NCBI GenBank assembly: GCA_012932295.1
Contig: JAAONU010000013.1
Location: 45,956,627-46,020,626, forward strand
Direction of reading: 5' to 3'
Origin: Cyclina sinensis
Lineage: Eukaryota > Mollusca > Bivalvia > Venerida > Veneridae
DNA: 64,000 nucleotides
Shown: positions 1-11,853 of the stretch, piece by piece
How positions within the stretch are numbered: the stretch's first letter is position 1
How the letters are laid out: each line of letters begins with the position of its first letter
Program-made: the position numbers and the translations under genes
Notes under the pieces: model-generated
Seen by the model: the letters and a program-made list of their open reading frames with translations, nothing else
Database searches by the model: none
Told to the model about the DNA's origin: nothing

Positions 1-558
1 GAAGTAAGTGATGTACTGTGAAAGTAAGTGATGTACTGTTGAAGTAAGTGATATACTGTTGAAGTAAGTGATGTACTGTGGAAGTAAGTGATGTACTGTT
101 GAAGTAAGTGATGTACTGTTGAAGTAAGTGATTTACTGTTGAAGTAAGTGATGTACTGTTGAAGTAAGTGATGTACTGTTGAAGTATGTGGTGTGGTGTT
201 GAAGTAAGTGATGTACTGTTGAAGTATGTGGTGTGGTGTTGAAGTAAGTTATGTACTGTTGAAATAAGTAATGTACTGTTGAAGTAAGTGATTTACTGTT
301 GAAGTTAGTGATGTACTGTTGAAGTAAGTGGTGCACTGTTGAAGTAAGTGATGTACTGTTGAAGTAAGTGATGTGGTGTTGAAGTAAGGGATGTACTGTT
401 GAAGTAAGTGGTGTGGTGTTGAAGTAAGTGGTGTACTGTTGAAGTAAGTGATGTACTGCTGAAGTTAGTGATGTGGTGTTGAAGTAAGGGATGTACTGTT
501 GAAGTAAGTGATGTACTGCTGAAGTATGTGGTGTGGTGTTGAAGTAAGTGATGTACTA
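1..558. repeat. 20-bp minisatellite, left block
   Basis: About 28 head-to-tail copies of a 20-base unit (gaagtaagtgatgtactgtt) run from the window edge. Variants such as gtatgtggtgtggtgtt recur every few units, which points to higher-order amplification. The open frame on the minus strand (Tyr/Thr/Leu/Gln repeats) is only the translated repeat. The array resumes after the LINE insertion at 1097, so both blocks were one array. Confidence 0.97.
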
Positions 559-1096
559 TAATAATAATAATAATAATAAAGTCTTTATTTATAGAGGCAA
601 CAAAGTTGGATCATTCCAATCTTTCCCGTGAGCCTCTCAAAAGTATATACAAATATTTACAAACATAACATTGTACGGCATCAAAATTTTCAAACATAAC
701 ATGATCATTTGATAAAGAGATAAAGCAATTTAAATGTATATATATTTACAACAGTAGTTAATGTAGTGACCGTTTCCAGTATGCTATGTACTTCCTTTTA
801 AAAGCTGGAAGACTGTTTGTATTTCTCACATCAACAGGCAGGCTATTCCAGATTGTTGCCCCTGAGTAATCCAATGATTTTCTGTTAAATTCTAATCTTG
901 GTTTGGGAACTTTGAGCAAATTACAGTTTGTTGACCTTAGATTTCTGATATGAATGTCACTACAGTAAGTGAACTTATTTTTAAAATATTCTGGACACGC
1001 ATTATTCAGAGACTTAAACATGAGAATAGCCTTTTTGTATGTAACTCCTTCAGGAAATTTCATCCACCCTAGTAATTTAAATAACTCATCTATTGA
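559..1096 (-). mobile_element. LINE (non-LTR retrotransposon) 3' fragment, reverse transcriptase C-terminus
   Basis: On the minus strand an open frame from 1096 to 758 encodes the end of a LINE reverse transcriptase. It starts inside the element with no initiator of its own. It shows the family C-terminal pattern: MFKSLNNACPEYF, then WNSLPVDVRNTNSLPAFKRK near the end. About 200 bases of 3'UTR follow, with an ATAAATAAAG stretch and a terminal (TTA)n tail at 559-578. A microsatellite tail with 5' truncation at 1096 is the usual outcome of target-primed reverse transcription. The insertion split the 20-bp minisatellite. CR1/Jockey-like clade placement is inference. Confidence 0.85.
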
Positions 1097-1470
1097 AATA
1101 AGTGATGTACTGTTGAAATAAGTGATGTACTGTTGAAGTAAGTGAAGTACTGTTGAAGTGAAGTACTGCTGGAGTGATGTACTGTTGAAGGGATGTACTG
1201 TTGAAGTAAGTGATGTGGTGTTGAAGTAAGTGATGTACTGTTGAAGTAAGTGAAGTACTGTTGAAGTGATGTACTGTTGAAGTAAGTGAGGTTCTGTTGA
1301 AGTAAGTTATGTACTGTTGAAGTAAGTTATGTACTGTTTAAGTAAGTGATGTACTGTTGAAGTAAGTGAAGTACTGTTGAAATATGTGATGTACTGTTGA
1401 AGTAAGTTATGTACTGTTGAAGAAAGTTATGTACTGTTGGAATAAGTGAAATACTGTTCTGATGTAAGTG
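1097..1470. repeat. 20-bp minisatellite, right block (degenerate)
   Basis: This continues the 20-base array beyond the LINE. Units are more diverged and some are shortened (for example gaagtgaagtactgctg), so this side is the decaying edge. Unit identity with 1-558 is plain over gaagtaagtgatgtactgtt. Confidence 0.93.
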
Positions 1471-2063
1471 AATGACTTTTGAAGTATGTTGAGCAGAATA
1501 TGACTAATACTTTTAATAAGAGAAACTGTTCAGTGACAGTAGCTGAGACGTATACTATTTATATGTCCAGTGATTTTCACTCAGGGTCACATGGCCTTTT
1601 TAGTATTTTTGTGAATTCTAATTAACAGGCTCTTAAATCATTAATCATTGTTACATGTATTCCTGTGTGTATTATCTGGAGGTGATAAAACTTAAGAAAG
1701 ATGATTCAAGGGCAGTCTGCAAGAAGACTTTTATTATAAATAATGAAATCTTAGTTCAACAGTTACTTTAAGAAATAAGTCAACATACACAACTTTAAAA
1801 CAAAATTTTGCCTCTACCACCTCAGTTAGAAGTTTGTATCTTTTTTAATTGTCTTAGTTGTAAAGAATAGGATGATAATGAAACTATTAAGCAAATATTA
1901 TAGCATGGTTCTCCTAGCTGAACCTTGTAAAAGGCTGTTGTCAGTCTTGAGAAAAGTGTCTTGTTGTGTAGCTATTGAACCTATCTTATAGATGATTCAG
2001 ATATAGTGTTACAAACTACAGTTTGTTGTAGATTATCTTGTTATTATCACTTTATTTCTTCAG
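1471..2063. other. Unassigned AT-rich sequence, intron-like
   Basis: No open frame or repeat family is recognisable here. If the two exons at 2064-2722 are real, this stretch and the minisatellite belong to the intron upstream of them. A pyrimidine-rich run with cag directly precedes 2064. Confidence 0.4.
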
Positions 2064-2722
2064 ATTCTGCGGCATCTGACCACATGGTTCCTAGTGATAT
2101 TCCAGGTAAACAAGTCTTACCTTTAAACTTACATCACTGGGAGGCTTGCAGAAAGAGCAAATTTTTCACTGAATTTATATACACATAATACAGGATGAAT
2201 TAAATAGAAATAAGTACTTTTATCATTTGGCAAATGTGGTAACTACCGTAATAAATCCAAACGCTGCACTACAGCTCTTTCATCTATGTGACCTGCCGTT
2301 AACAGTCATATTTCATTTTCAGCTATTTACTTGGTTCACCAGATCTTGTTTAAGAGGTTGTGAATTTTGTGTTTCAATGAACATAAACTTAAAGTCATAT
2401 CAATAGGTAAATAAAAAAGTTGTGAAAAATACAAAGTTTTTTTAATTTTATTTCTCTCCATGACTTCTAACACGTGATTTGATTTCGATAAAACTTAACA
2501 CATTTGTTCACGATAGTATGTGGGTGTATGTTGTTTGTAGGAACAACATTTCAGGGTCATGGCAGGTCACTCAAACATTGGTTGGGATATAGAATTGGGG
2601 TTTGTTGTAATCAGAGATACCTTTGACATAATATTATATTGCTATTTTCAGGATTTAAGAGCAAGATAGGCAAAAAACCACATGGACCTAAAGACCCACC
2701 CATGGCTTGGAAAAAGAAGTGA
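2064..2722 (+). CDS. Probable last two coding exons of an unidentified gene
   Basis: Two short segments have matching splice sites and phases. Exon 2064-2105 (42 bases) follows tttcttcag and ends CCAG|gtaaac. Exon 2652-2722 follows ttttcag and ends in TGA. Read through the junction they give S-A-A-S-D-H-M-V-P-S-D-I-P-G then FKSKIGKKPHGPKDPPMAWK, ending in lysines. The C-terminus is strongly basic and Pro/Lys-rich. The phase (one base carried) is the same at both junctions. I do not recognise the family. The 5' part would lie left of the window. The exons are short, so chance is possible, but the paired splice signals, open frame and coding-like composition favour a real gene end. Confidence 0.5.
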
Positions 2723-4860
2723 CGATGATGAATGTATTGAGACATGTTATCCTGACGTAATCAGTTTTACTAGATATAACATTTGTCAAAATCATATGAA
2801 GACATTTAGGCATAGAGATAATTACATGCAGCTCTCGAGTATTTTAAATGTAGATGGTTTCGTTTAAGCCACAACACTACAATTCTGTTGAGGTTTAACC
2901 TGTCAAAGACTTGTCCTTTCTTTGTAATAAAAACTTCATAAGTTCTGAAATGTCAAACAAAAAATGCAGTTTCATAACTATTTAAATATATTTGAATAAT
3001 TAGTCAAATATTTGATAAAAATCTCACGTTTGTTTCCTACTCTTGTATAATGTATTCTTTAGAAATGGATACATTCTTTATGAGGAATGAATTCACAGAT
3101 TGATCATGATTCTAGCAGATCCAAAATTTGAATATACATGAACTAGTTAACACATATAAATGACAAAAGAACCAAGAAAATTGCTGTGTCGGTACTTAAT
3201 TATTTAGTGAAATAGAAGCCAGGTTCTTATCAGTCAGATATTCAAACAGAAGTGAAATTTATTTAAGTCGCCAGTCACCTATAAAACGTATATCACTAAA
3301 TGCTGACTGTTCCGGGCAATGATTTTTGTTTGGCAGATCTGAAAATTAAGCGAAGTAGAGAATTAATCGACTCTTGTAGATCACATTGATCAATTAAAAA
3401 AATACTATACTTATGTAAGTTATATGCTTGTACTGGTAGACTTTTTATGATATATATTTAAAGTTTAACTTTTTTCAGACATTCCAGAGAGTTATATTTT
3501 TCCAGTTTATGTATCATATTTTTTCCATTTTTTTTATTACATTTGTTTTCCAGTTTCTGTATTATATTTTTTCCAGTTTCTGTAGTTATATATAAATGAT
3601 AATGTTATGTACCGAAGTGTTTTTGTAACGATTTTCATGTAATAATATATATTTGTAGCTTTACCTTTAAAGTAAGATATATTTATTGCTTTATGTATTA
3701 ATATGATTTGATTTTTTTCATATAATTATTTCTATCAAACATTCCAGAGAACTTTCAGTTGTCAAGTTAGTTTGTTGAAGAAATGCTTTAAATACTTTAT
3801 TGAGTTTTTAAGAGTAGCTAATTTTATATATTGCCTGCCATGGAACGCTTTATCTATTGTTGTCAGGAGGCTTTAATTGGCTGCAGTGGCTCCATACTTG
3901 TGATAATATCATATGTACAGAGGGCTTCTTGAAGTCACTTGACACAGATGTTGTCCTAAGTATTACTGTGTTCCTTATAAGGTTCTGTTTTATTGTTGAA
4001 AAGGGTATTTTAAAACAAGGGAGAACATGTCATTTTTTTCCAAATCAGTAATACTAACCATTTCAGATTGTCCAATATGCTTTGTTTATTGTCTTCATAA
4101 AAGATATATCTGCTGTGTGCCATGAAACAGTAAAAGGCTCACTTAGCCTGAACTGTCGATGTTTACAAGCTGAACTGCATAAAATTCTCAAAATTTGTTT
4201 GCTTAACGAAGACCGAGTAAAGATTTCTTAGGAATATAGTTTTAAATGGAGTATGGATTTAAATGGAGTAAAGATTTATGTTGATTGTATTTTGATGATA
4301 TATTATTGTAACGGATTGTAGTGAAGTGCTAGGCTAGGTGGTATATTGTGTTCGTTTTCTTACTGAAGTACATTTAAGAGTGCTTTATTTACATATACAT
4401 GTATTTGTGTTATAGTTATGAGAAACATTTCAGTGAGGATATATAATAATAATAAATTTCTGCTTTTTTTTAGAACATAAGAGTAAATTGTTAACATGAA
4501 AATCATCTGCTATCAATACTTGTTCAAAATTATTTTCCCGTAAATAAATTTTTCTTGTTACTGTTGATTTGATACACAGAAATATATAAGTCTAAACATA
4601 TTTAAAGTTAAATGTTACTTGATTGAATACCGTGTCTGTAGAATATTAAAAAAAAATGTTGTTGTAAACTTGGATTTATCTAATACAGTAGAATCTGTAT
4701 TACATTAATTTAGTGAATTTTGACACATTTATGTAGTTACGATTTACTGTGTGTTTCTTTTTCTGTTGAGCCTATAACACAAACTGTCTATTTTATACTA
4801 TTTGTACTAAAGTTAAACATTTATGACTGTATGTGATCAAATAAAATCTGAGATAGTTTG
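2723..4860 (+). other. 3'UTR-like region after the 2.7 kb stop codon
   Basis: About 2.1 kb is AT-rich, has no recognisable repeat family and has no sustained frame. It contains several AATAAA-like hexamers. The one at 4840-4845 is the last before the next transposon, so this is a plausible long 3'UTR. Short frames at 2682-2867 and 3857-4051 show no family resemblance. Confidence 0.35.
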
Positions 4861-5020
4861 TGAAATCTAATGTTTTCTGTCAGTTGCTGTGAGAACAAGA
4901 ACTGTATAACTGTAACCCAAAAGATTATCTACATTTGAGGGGTATTCCGAGGATCTATCAGGGTTTGACTTGGCATTGCATAATGATGATAATATATTAC
5001 TGTATTAATTTTATGCTGTT

Positions 5021-8000
5021 TTTAGCTCACCTGGCATAAAGTGCCAGAGTGAGCTTTTGTCATACCCCAATGTCCGGTGTGGGTCGTGCAGCATCAGCAA
5101 TTTCATTCAAACGACATCTCCTCTGAAACCACTGGGCCAAATTCAATGAAACTTGCATGGGATGTTCCTTGCTTGAGGCTCTTCCAAATTTTTCAAAGAA
5201 TTCAATTCCATGCAGAACTCTGGTTGCTATGGCAACTTAAAGGAAAAACTTTGAAAATCTTCTTGTCTGAAACCACAAGGCCTGGAGCTTAGATATTTGG
5301 TATGAGGCATCAACTAGTGGACCTCTACCAAGATTGTTCAAATTATGACCCTAGTGTCAGAACTGGCCCTGCCCTGGGGGTCACTTGAGTTACATAGAGT
5401 TATATAGGGAAAACTTTAAAAATCTTCTTGTCAGAAACCGCAAGGCATGGAGCTTAGATATTTGGTGTTTAGCATTGTCTAGTAGACCTCTAACAAGATT
5501 GTTCAAATCATGGCCCCTGGGTCAAAATTGGCCGACCAAGGGGTCACATGTTTTACATAGAGTTATATAGTAAATTCTTTAAAAATCTTCTTGTCAGAAA
5601 CTGCAAGGCCTGGAGCTTAGATATTTGGTATGAGGCATCATCTAGTGGAAATCTACAAAGATTGTTCAAATTATGACCCTGGGGTCAGAACTGACCCCAC
5701 CCAGGGCTTACTTGAGTTACACAGAGTTATATAGGGAAAACTTTAAAAATCTTCTTGTAAGAAACTACAAGGCATGGAGCTTAGATATTTGCTGTTGAGC
5801 ATTGTCTAGTAGACCTCTACCAAAATTGTTCAAATCATGGCCCCTGGGTCAAAACTGGCCCCGCCCAAGGGGTCACATGTTTTACATAGAGTTATATAGC
5901 AAAAAACTTCAAAAATCTTCTTGTCACAATCTGCAGCTTAGATATTTGGTAGTATGCACTGTGACCACAGTGGGGTCATCCCCCCGCCCCTGGGGGTCAT
6001 CCCCCCCCCCCGCCCAAAATTTGTTTTTCTCATTTTTTAAGTTTTTCGCTATGGCAATAAAATTTGGACCATTTGTACAGTTTTTCAAGATGATTTCAAA
6101 AACATTATACCTTGACCTATATTTTTGACCTACTGACCTACTTTTTTGTTTTTTAGCTACAGCAGTGAAATTTATACCATGTGCACAGTTTTTCGTTTAG
6201 ATTTCAAAAATGTCATCGCATGTCCTATATTTTTGACCTACTGACCTACTTTTTGTTTTTGGAGCTATGGCAATGAAATTTGGACCAAGTGTACAGTTTT
6301 TTGTTCCGATTTCAAAAACATCATAGCATGACCTATATTTTTGACCTACTGACCTACTTTTTTGTTTTAAAGCGACGCCAATCAAATTTGGACTGTGTGT
6401 ACAGCTTTTTGTTCCGATTTCAAAAGTGTCGTCTCATGACCTATATTTTGACCTACTGACCTACCTTTTTACCAGGTTTTCAACGAAAACTGGTTATTGT
6501 AATGCTGAAGTCGGCGGGCGGGCGTCAACTTTTGGTTTCCGCTCAATAACTTGAGTTTGCTTTGGCCTATTGATGCCAAACTTGGTGTATGGGAAGCTTA
6601 TATCAAGAGGCAGCTTGGGATTGCTACCCAGGTGTCTGTGATCAATGTCAAGGTCACCGTTGCTAAAAATAGAAATTCAGTTTCCGCTCAATAACTTGAG
6701 TTTGCTTTAACCTATTGACCCCAAACTTGGTATATGGGTAGCTTATATCAAGAGGCAATTTGGGATTGCTACCCAGATGTCTGTGATCAAGGTCAAGGTC
6801 ACCGTTGCTAAAAATAGAAATTCAGTTTCCGCTCAATAACTTGAGTTTGCTTTAACCTATTGACCCCAAACTTGGTATATGGGTAGCTTATATCAAGAGG
6901 CAATTTGGGATTGCTACCCAGATGTCTGTGATCAAGGTCAAGGTCACTGTTGCTAAAAATAGAAATTCAGTTTCCGCTCAATTACTTGAGTTTGCTTTGA
7001 TCTATTGACCCCAAACTTGGTGTATGGGTAGCTTATATCAAGAGGCAATTTGGGATTGCTACCCAGGTGTCTGTGATCATGGTCCCTAAAAATAAAAATA
7101 ACTTGAGTTTGTTTTGGCCTATTGACGCCAAACTTGGTGTATGGGAAGCTTATATCAAGAGGCAGCTTGGAATTGCTACCCAGGTGTCTGTGATCAATGT
7201 CAAGGTCACTGTTGCTAAAAATAGAAATTCAGTTTCCGCTCAGTAACTCGAGTTTGCTTTAACCTATTGACCCCAAACTTGGTATATAGGTAGCTTATAT
7301 CAAGAGGCAATTTGGGATTGCTACCCAGATGTCTGTGATCAAGGTCAAGGTCACTGTTGCTAAAAATAGAAATTCAGTTTCCGCTCAATAACTTGAGTTT
7401 GCTTTGATCTATTGACCCCAAACTTGGTGTATGGGTAGCTGATATCAAGAGGCAATTTGGGATTGCTACCCAGGTGTCTGTGATCATGGTCCCTAAAAAT
7501 AGAAATTGCTGTGTTGCTAAAAATAGAAATTCAGTTTATGCTCAAATACTTGAGTTTGCTTTGGCCTATTGACACAAAGCTTGGTGTATGGGTAGCTTAT
7601 ATCAAGAGGCAGCTTGGGATTGCTACCCAGGTGTCTGTGATCAAGGTCAAGGACACTGTTGCTAAAAATAGAAATTCAGTTTTCGCTCAATTTCTTGAGT
7701 TTGCTTTGGTGTATTGACGCCAAACTTGGTGTATGGGTAGCTTTTATCAAGAGGCAGCTTGGGATTGCTACCCAGGTGTCTATGATCAAGGTCAAGGTCA
7801 CTATTGCTAAAAAAAGAAATTCAGTTTCCCCTCAATAACTTGAGTTTGCTTTGGCCTATTTACAAGCTAAGTGTATGGGTAGCTTATATCAAGAGGCAGC
7901 TTGGCATTGCTACCCAGGTGTCTATGATCAAGGTCAAGGTCACTGCTAAAAATAGAAATTCAGTTTCCACATAATAACTTGAGTTAGCTGTGACCTGTTG

Positions 8001-8777
8001 ACAGCAAATTTGGTGTGTGGGTAGCTTATTTCAAGACGCTACTGGGGATTGCTACCCAGATATCTGTGATCGGGGTAAATGTCATGTTGCTAAAAATAGA
8101 AATTCAGTCTCCGCATAATAACTTGAGTTCGCTTAGACCTATTGACACTTAATTTAGTATTTGGGTAGCTGATATCAAGATGTAACTTGGGATTGCTACC
8201 CAGATGTCTGTGAACAAGGTCAAGGTCACTGTTGCTTTAAAAAGAAATTCAGTTTTTATGTAATAACTTGAGTTTGCGTTGACCTGTTGACACCAAACTT
8301 ACTGTGTGGGTAGCTTATATTAAGATGCAGCTTGGGATTGCTACTTAGATATCTGGGAGAAAGGTCTAGGTCACTTGCTTACAATAGAATTTTCAGCTTC
8401 TACTCAATAACTTTAGCACACTTCGACCTATTGATACTCAACTTGGCGCGTGTGTAGCTTACATGATAATACAGCCTAGCATTGCTACTCAGGTATCTGA
8501 TTTATTTATATCTTGAACTATTGAAACCAACTTTCTGTGTTGGTACCAAAATAACAGCATCATTTTTACTTCACTGCCATATTTCTTCCTAATTCCTGTC
8601 ACATCAATACTTGGTCGTTGAAAACCTGGTTTTCCGCGCATTGTGGTGCTTCTTGTTGTTTTTGGAGCTATGGTTACGTAATTGCATTGGTCCGTTTCTG
8701 TGATATGCATCATTACATTCATAAAAATTTCTTTCATCTTTGAACCCAGGTAAGGGCTTTAGGGCCATTGGCCCTCT
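5021..8777. mobile_element. Modular repeat element, family 1 (AGCTCACCTG type), split by a nested element
   Basis: The head is tagctcacctggcataaagt with a pairing gtgccagagtgagct, which makes a terminal hairpin. The body has about 165-bp modules (ccaagattgttcaaattatg, cttcttgtcagaaac) to about 5990. It then has about 108-bp modules carrying tgacctactgacctac to 6470. It resumes after the nested insertion near 8640 and ends at the palindrome agggccattggccct (8761-8775). Other copies, in either orientation, lie at 29.0-30.0, 38.6-40.8, 43.5-45.2 and 47.6-50.3 kb. No transposase is visible. A non-autonomous element is likely; Helitron-like is possible but unproven. Confidence 0.8.
6471..8635. mobile_element. 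Modular repeat element, family 2, nested in family 1
   Basis: It begins with the hairpin accaggttttcaacgaaaactggt. It then holds about a dozen units of roughly 145 bp, each with gctcaataacttgagtttgc, gggattgctacccag and ggtcaaggtcac. It closes near 8635 with an inverted copy of the head (gttgaaaacctggtttt, about 8617-8633). Units become more diverged to the right. The family 1 module is broken inside its gacctacttttttgttttt stretch and picks up again at about 8648, so this is a clean nested insertion. Confidence 0.8.
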
Positions 8778-8865
8778 GTTTTGTAACTGATCACATGTTT
8801 AGTATTATTTAACTATTATGGTTCAGAATTATGTCTACCCTAGAATTAAGGCAGACATACTGTTT

Positions 8866-9250
8866 TTATGCACCCGAAGGGAGCCATATAGTAATTGCAC
8901 TGTCTGTCCGTCTTTCCATCCATCCATCCGTCTGTCCGGTTAAATCTTGTCCACACTGCATCTCCAAAACCGCTTGGAGGATTTCATTGAAACTTCACAG
9001 GAATGTTTGTCACCAAGCCTAGATATGCATATCATCAGGAATTTCTGCTCGGATTATTTTTGGCAGAGTTATGGGCACTTAGTCATTTTTTACTAAAACT
9101 GCTATATTACAATCTTGTCCACGCTTCATCTCCAAAACCACTGGAGGATTTCATTGAAACTATACAGGAATGTTTGTCACCAAACCTAGCTGTGCATATC
9201 GTCAGGAGTTTCTGGTCGGATTATTTTTGGCAGTATTCTGGGCCCTTAGA
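8866..9250. repeat. Dispersed repeat, family 4 (ATGCACCCGAAGGG type)
   Basis: It starts ttatgcacccgaagggagcc, then a gtctgtccgtc/ccatccatccgt run. Two modules of about 160 bp follow, each with ccaaaaccnctggaggatttcattgaaac and caggaatgtttgtcaccaa. The reverse complement of the same head closes the element at 17.4-17.9 kb. Open frames across it are repeat translations. Confidence 0.75.
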
Positions 9251-9255
9251 CATTT

Positions 9256-10105
9256 TAAGCTCACCTGTCGAGTAGTGACAGAGTGAGCTTTTGTGATCGC
9301 CGTTTGTCCGTCGTACGTCCGTCCGTCCACAATTAGTTTGTGAACACTCAATTGACATGAAACTCAGTTGAATTCAAGCTATCTGGTACTGAAAATAACA
9401 TGGAAATGAAACTGTTCTGTTTTACATTCAAAGGGCTATAACCATGAGAAAATCATCCGATCGGAATATTTTGAACATATACTCGTCTCTTGCTAGTGAA
9501 TCTTCAGACAAAGTCTGTTTCATTTGAAGCCACTGGTCCCTGAAAAAAAGGAAGTGTGACGAACGCTGTGACAGGTCATATAAGTTGCGCACATAGGTTT
9601 TCTCATGTTGCTGAGTGCAGTGAAAGCAGAGTTATTGCCTTTAGTTTAGTAATGGAATATATACATCTTGAACCACAAGACCTGCAGTGACGACAATTGA
9701 AAGAAACGTCAAGTACCATTTGGGAAATGAGTGAATGAGGGAGCTCTGTTTTCGTCTAGAAAACAATCGTGTTATAAACCATGACCTTATCTTGTAACTG
9801 GTCATAAACTGGTTAAATGGCATGGACCATTTAATTGTTGTAAACGCATTTGTACTACCTGCCAAATAATGTATTAGTTTCAAGTGACCTGATTCATTTT
9901 CTTTGACGTCTCTATAGAGGATTTTAACACAAAATGAGTTAGATGTGCTATCGTAATCGTCTGCGTAAACTGTAGTAGTTCACCTTTGAATGTATAACTT
10001 ACCGTGTTATTTAGTGTAATCATTTACAGGACTTAATTTGCCGTAAAACGGAACAAGAGGTAATGGTATAGTGCTGAGATTTATTGTCCCCAGTTCAGAA
10101 AAAAT
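9256..10105. other. Family 1-type repeat head, then unassigned sequence
   Basis: At 9256-9330 a head hairpin of the AGCTCACCTG class (aagctcacctgtcgagtagt with gacagagtgagct) is followed by cgtccgtccgtcc. To about 9600 it looks like a diverged module. I see nothing further up to the peptide gene's polyadenylation signal. Confidence 0.5.
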
Positions 10106-10110
10106 AAGCA

Positions 10111-10116
10111 TTTATT
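10111..10116 (-). terminator. Polyadenylation signal of the Cys-rich peptide gene
   Basis: tttatt on the plus strand reads AATAAA on the minus strand, 44 bases past the stop codon of the gene at 10160-11757. That gives a compact 3'UTR. Confidence 0.6.
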
Positions 10117-10159
10117 GACAATTTTTAAGTTAAACATTTCATTCCTTTCCCTAGCAACA

Positions 10160-11757
10160 TCAGCAGCAGCAGGTGCCGTATCCTGATGGACAGACGCAAG
10201 CCGAACAGTGACCATCATAAGGTTGCCCTGATGGAGTGTGGGGACAGCAACAGCCCGAGGCCGGATAACCAGACGGACAGACACACATAGTGCAACGCTT
10301 TCCTGTAAAAAAACATGATTATCATTATATGCATTAAATCCGTCACTGCATAAGATTTCACGCACATAAGCGGGCACACAGACACTCACAGACCAGTTGC
10401 TGCTCCACGATTAATGTAAACTCGATGACTCGGCACAAACCGTTAGAGATATACTTGAAATTCAACTTTTGCAGAAAAAAACAACAACTTTTTGGAATAA
10501 TATGAGGGAGGATTTTAGAATTCACGAGGAATAATTGAGATGACTCACCTGAGAAGTGTCTGGCCACGAAACCCAGGTTTCTTTTAGACTTTGCTTCTCC
10601 ACCTAAAATAAAATATATTCTACTTTAATTGTCACTGTAAAATTCCTTTTGCCTAAACAGAAATACTTTCTGTATCTATTTGCCAGATATTAGAACGCAA
10701 ATGTTTGGTTGTCATTTTTTTCTTTTGTTGATAATATTTCGAATGTTCTTGTTTCACTCATAAATACGTCGGCCACTGACAGCATTATTCAGAAATATGG
10801 TAGTTCCGAGTGGCCGTATTGGATATACTCATGTGATACCAACAACTTACTATTTTAACGTCAGGTATCCGCATGCCCTTTAAATGGAGACCGCGGTAAT
10901 TTTGAGATTACTTAAGAAATTTATTTATCTTATATGTCTCACAACAGCCAGGAAAACCTGCTATTTCTGTAACAGGCTTTCAAGAAACAAGGCACTATCA
11001 TTTATAGGGTTATCCATGCAAGACATACTTCAAGATCTGACAAGATGTAATTAAATCTCGAAACGATTTGAAATGTCTTTATTCCCTGCTGAATCACATA
11101 TGAAAATAACTTTCAAGCGTTTACGTAATTGCTTATCTAAGTAGTGTAACGGAGTTGAACGAAATTAACTCCATAATAACCGCTTTTTGACATAGAAAAA
11201 AAAGCATTGAAAATGCGCACATGGTTATGGAATATAATGTTTTTGTGTATAATTTACAACCTCTTAACCTATTTAAATAAATAACTACACATTTTGAATA
11301 ATAATTTTTTTTAAAACACTAATGTTATAATTGGGAAAATCTAAACACGTTACATTTAACTTGCAAGTTATACCGCAAGAGGTCTAAATTGTGGTCACGC
11401 GCGTCTATTTTAGAAGGTGCAGTGATAAAGGATAATTATGTTAAAATCTATGTCGTTTTACGTACTATGTGTACATATACCATAAGCCATTCTGAAACTC
11501 TGTTAAAAAAAAAAACTCGGCCTGCCTTAGTCGCATTATTCTAATTTCACAATTTAAATCATAACCTAATAAAAATGCAAGGGTATCAGAAAGATAACGT
11601 ACTTAAGTCAATTAGTTTAACTTTGTTGTGTAACAAAGCAACATAGTTTGCGAATAAACGAGCTTTTGAGATAAAAAGTACACACTTAAATCTTACTTGC
11701 TGAAACAGCGACCAACACAAATAAAAGTGCAATAAGAATCGACACCGTCGTTTTCAT
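10160..11757 (-). CDS. Secreted Cys-rich peptide precursor with two CxxCxCPSG-CCC repeats
   Basis: Three exons are called from splice sites. 11757-11697 runs from ATG to a GTAAGA donor. 10602-10549 follows TTTTAG and has a GTGAGT donor. 10302-10160 follows TTTTTACAG and ends in TGA. Every junction carries one base, so the frame is continuous, about 85 residues. Exon 1 is a signal peptide (MKTTVSILIALLFVLVAVSA). Exon 2 is a short propeptide with a basic SKR. Exon 3 opens with G-K-R, a likely processing site, and then about 44 residues with 12 cysteines. These form two copies of C-x2-C-x-C-P-S-G-Y-x(2-4)-C-C-C joined by a 12-residue loop and one Cys. The peptide ends on CCC. I do not recognise a named family; a secreted host-defence or epithelial peptide is inference. 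The upstream block is shared with the paralogue at 18758. Confidence 0.8.
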
Positions 11758-11804
11758 TTTATTTCTGAAATATAATACACAATTTTGACACTCTTCGAAA
11801 TGGA

Positions 11805-11853
11805 GTACTTATATACTCTTTGCATCTGGAATATTTTCTTTGATAAACACCTG
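11805..11853 (-). promoter_or_regulatory. Conserved proximal promoter of the Cys-rich peptide gene
   Basis: Read on the minus strand: CAGGTGTTTATCA (11853-11841), then AATATTCCA, then AAAGAGTATATAAG with a TATA-like core near 11815-11808, about 50 bases before the ATG. The paralogue at 18758 has the same three blocks in the same order with similar spacing, although the surrounding sequence has diverged. CAGGTG is an E-box and TTATCA a GATA-type core. Factor assignment is inference. Confidence 0.6.

Noticed and set aside
133..336. Open frame of Tyr/Thr/Leu/Gln repeats on the minus strand
   Set aside because: It is the translation of the 20-bp minisatellite; no start context or domain.
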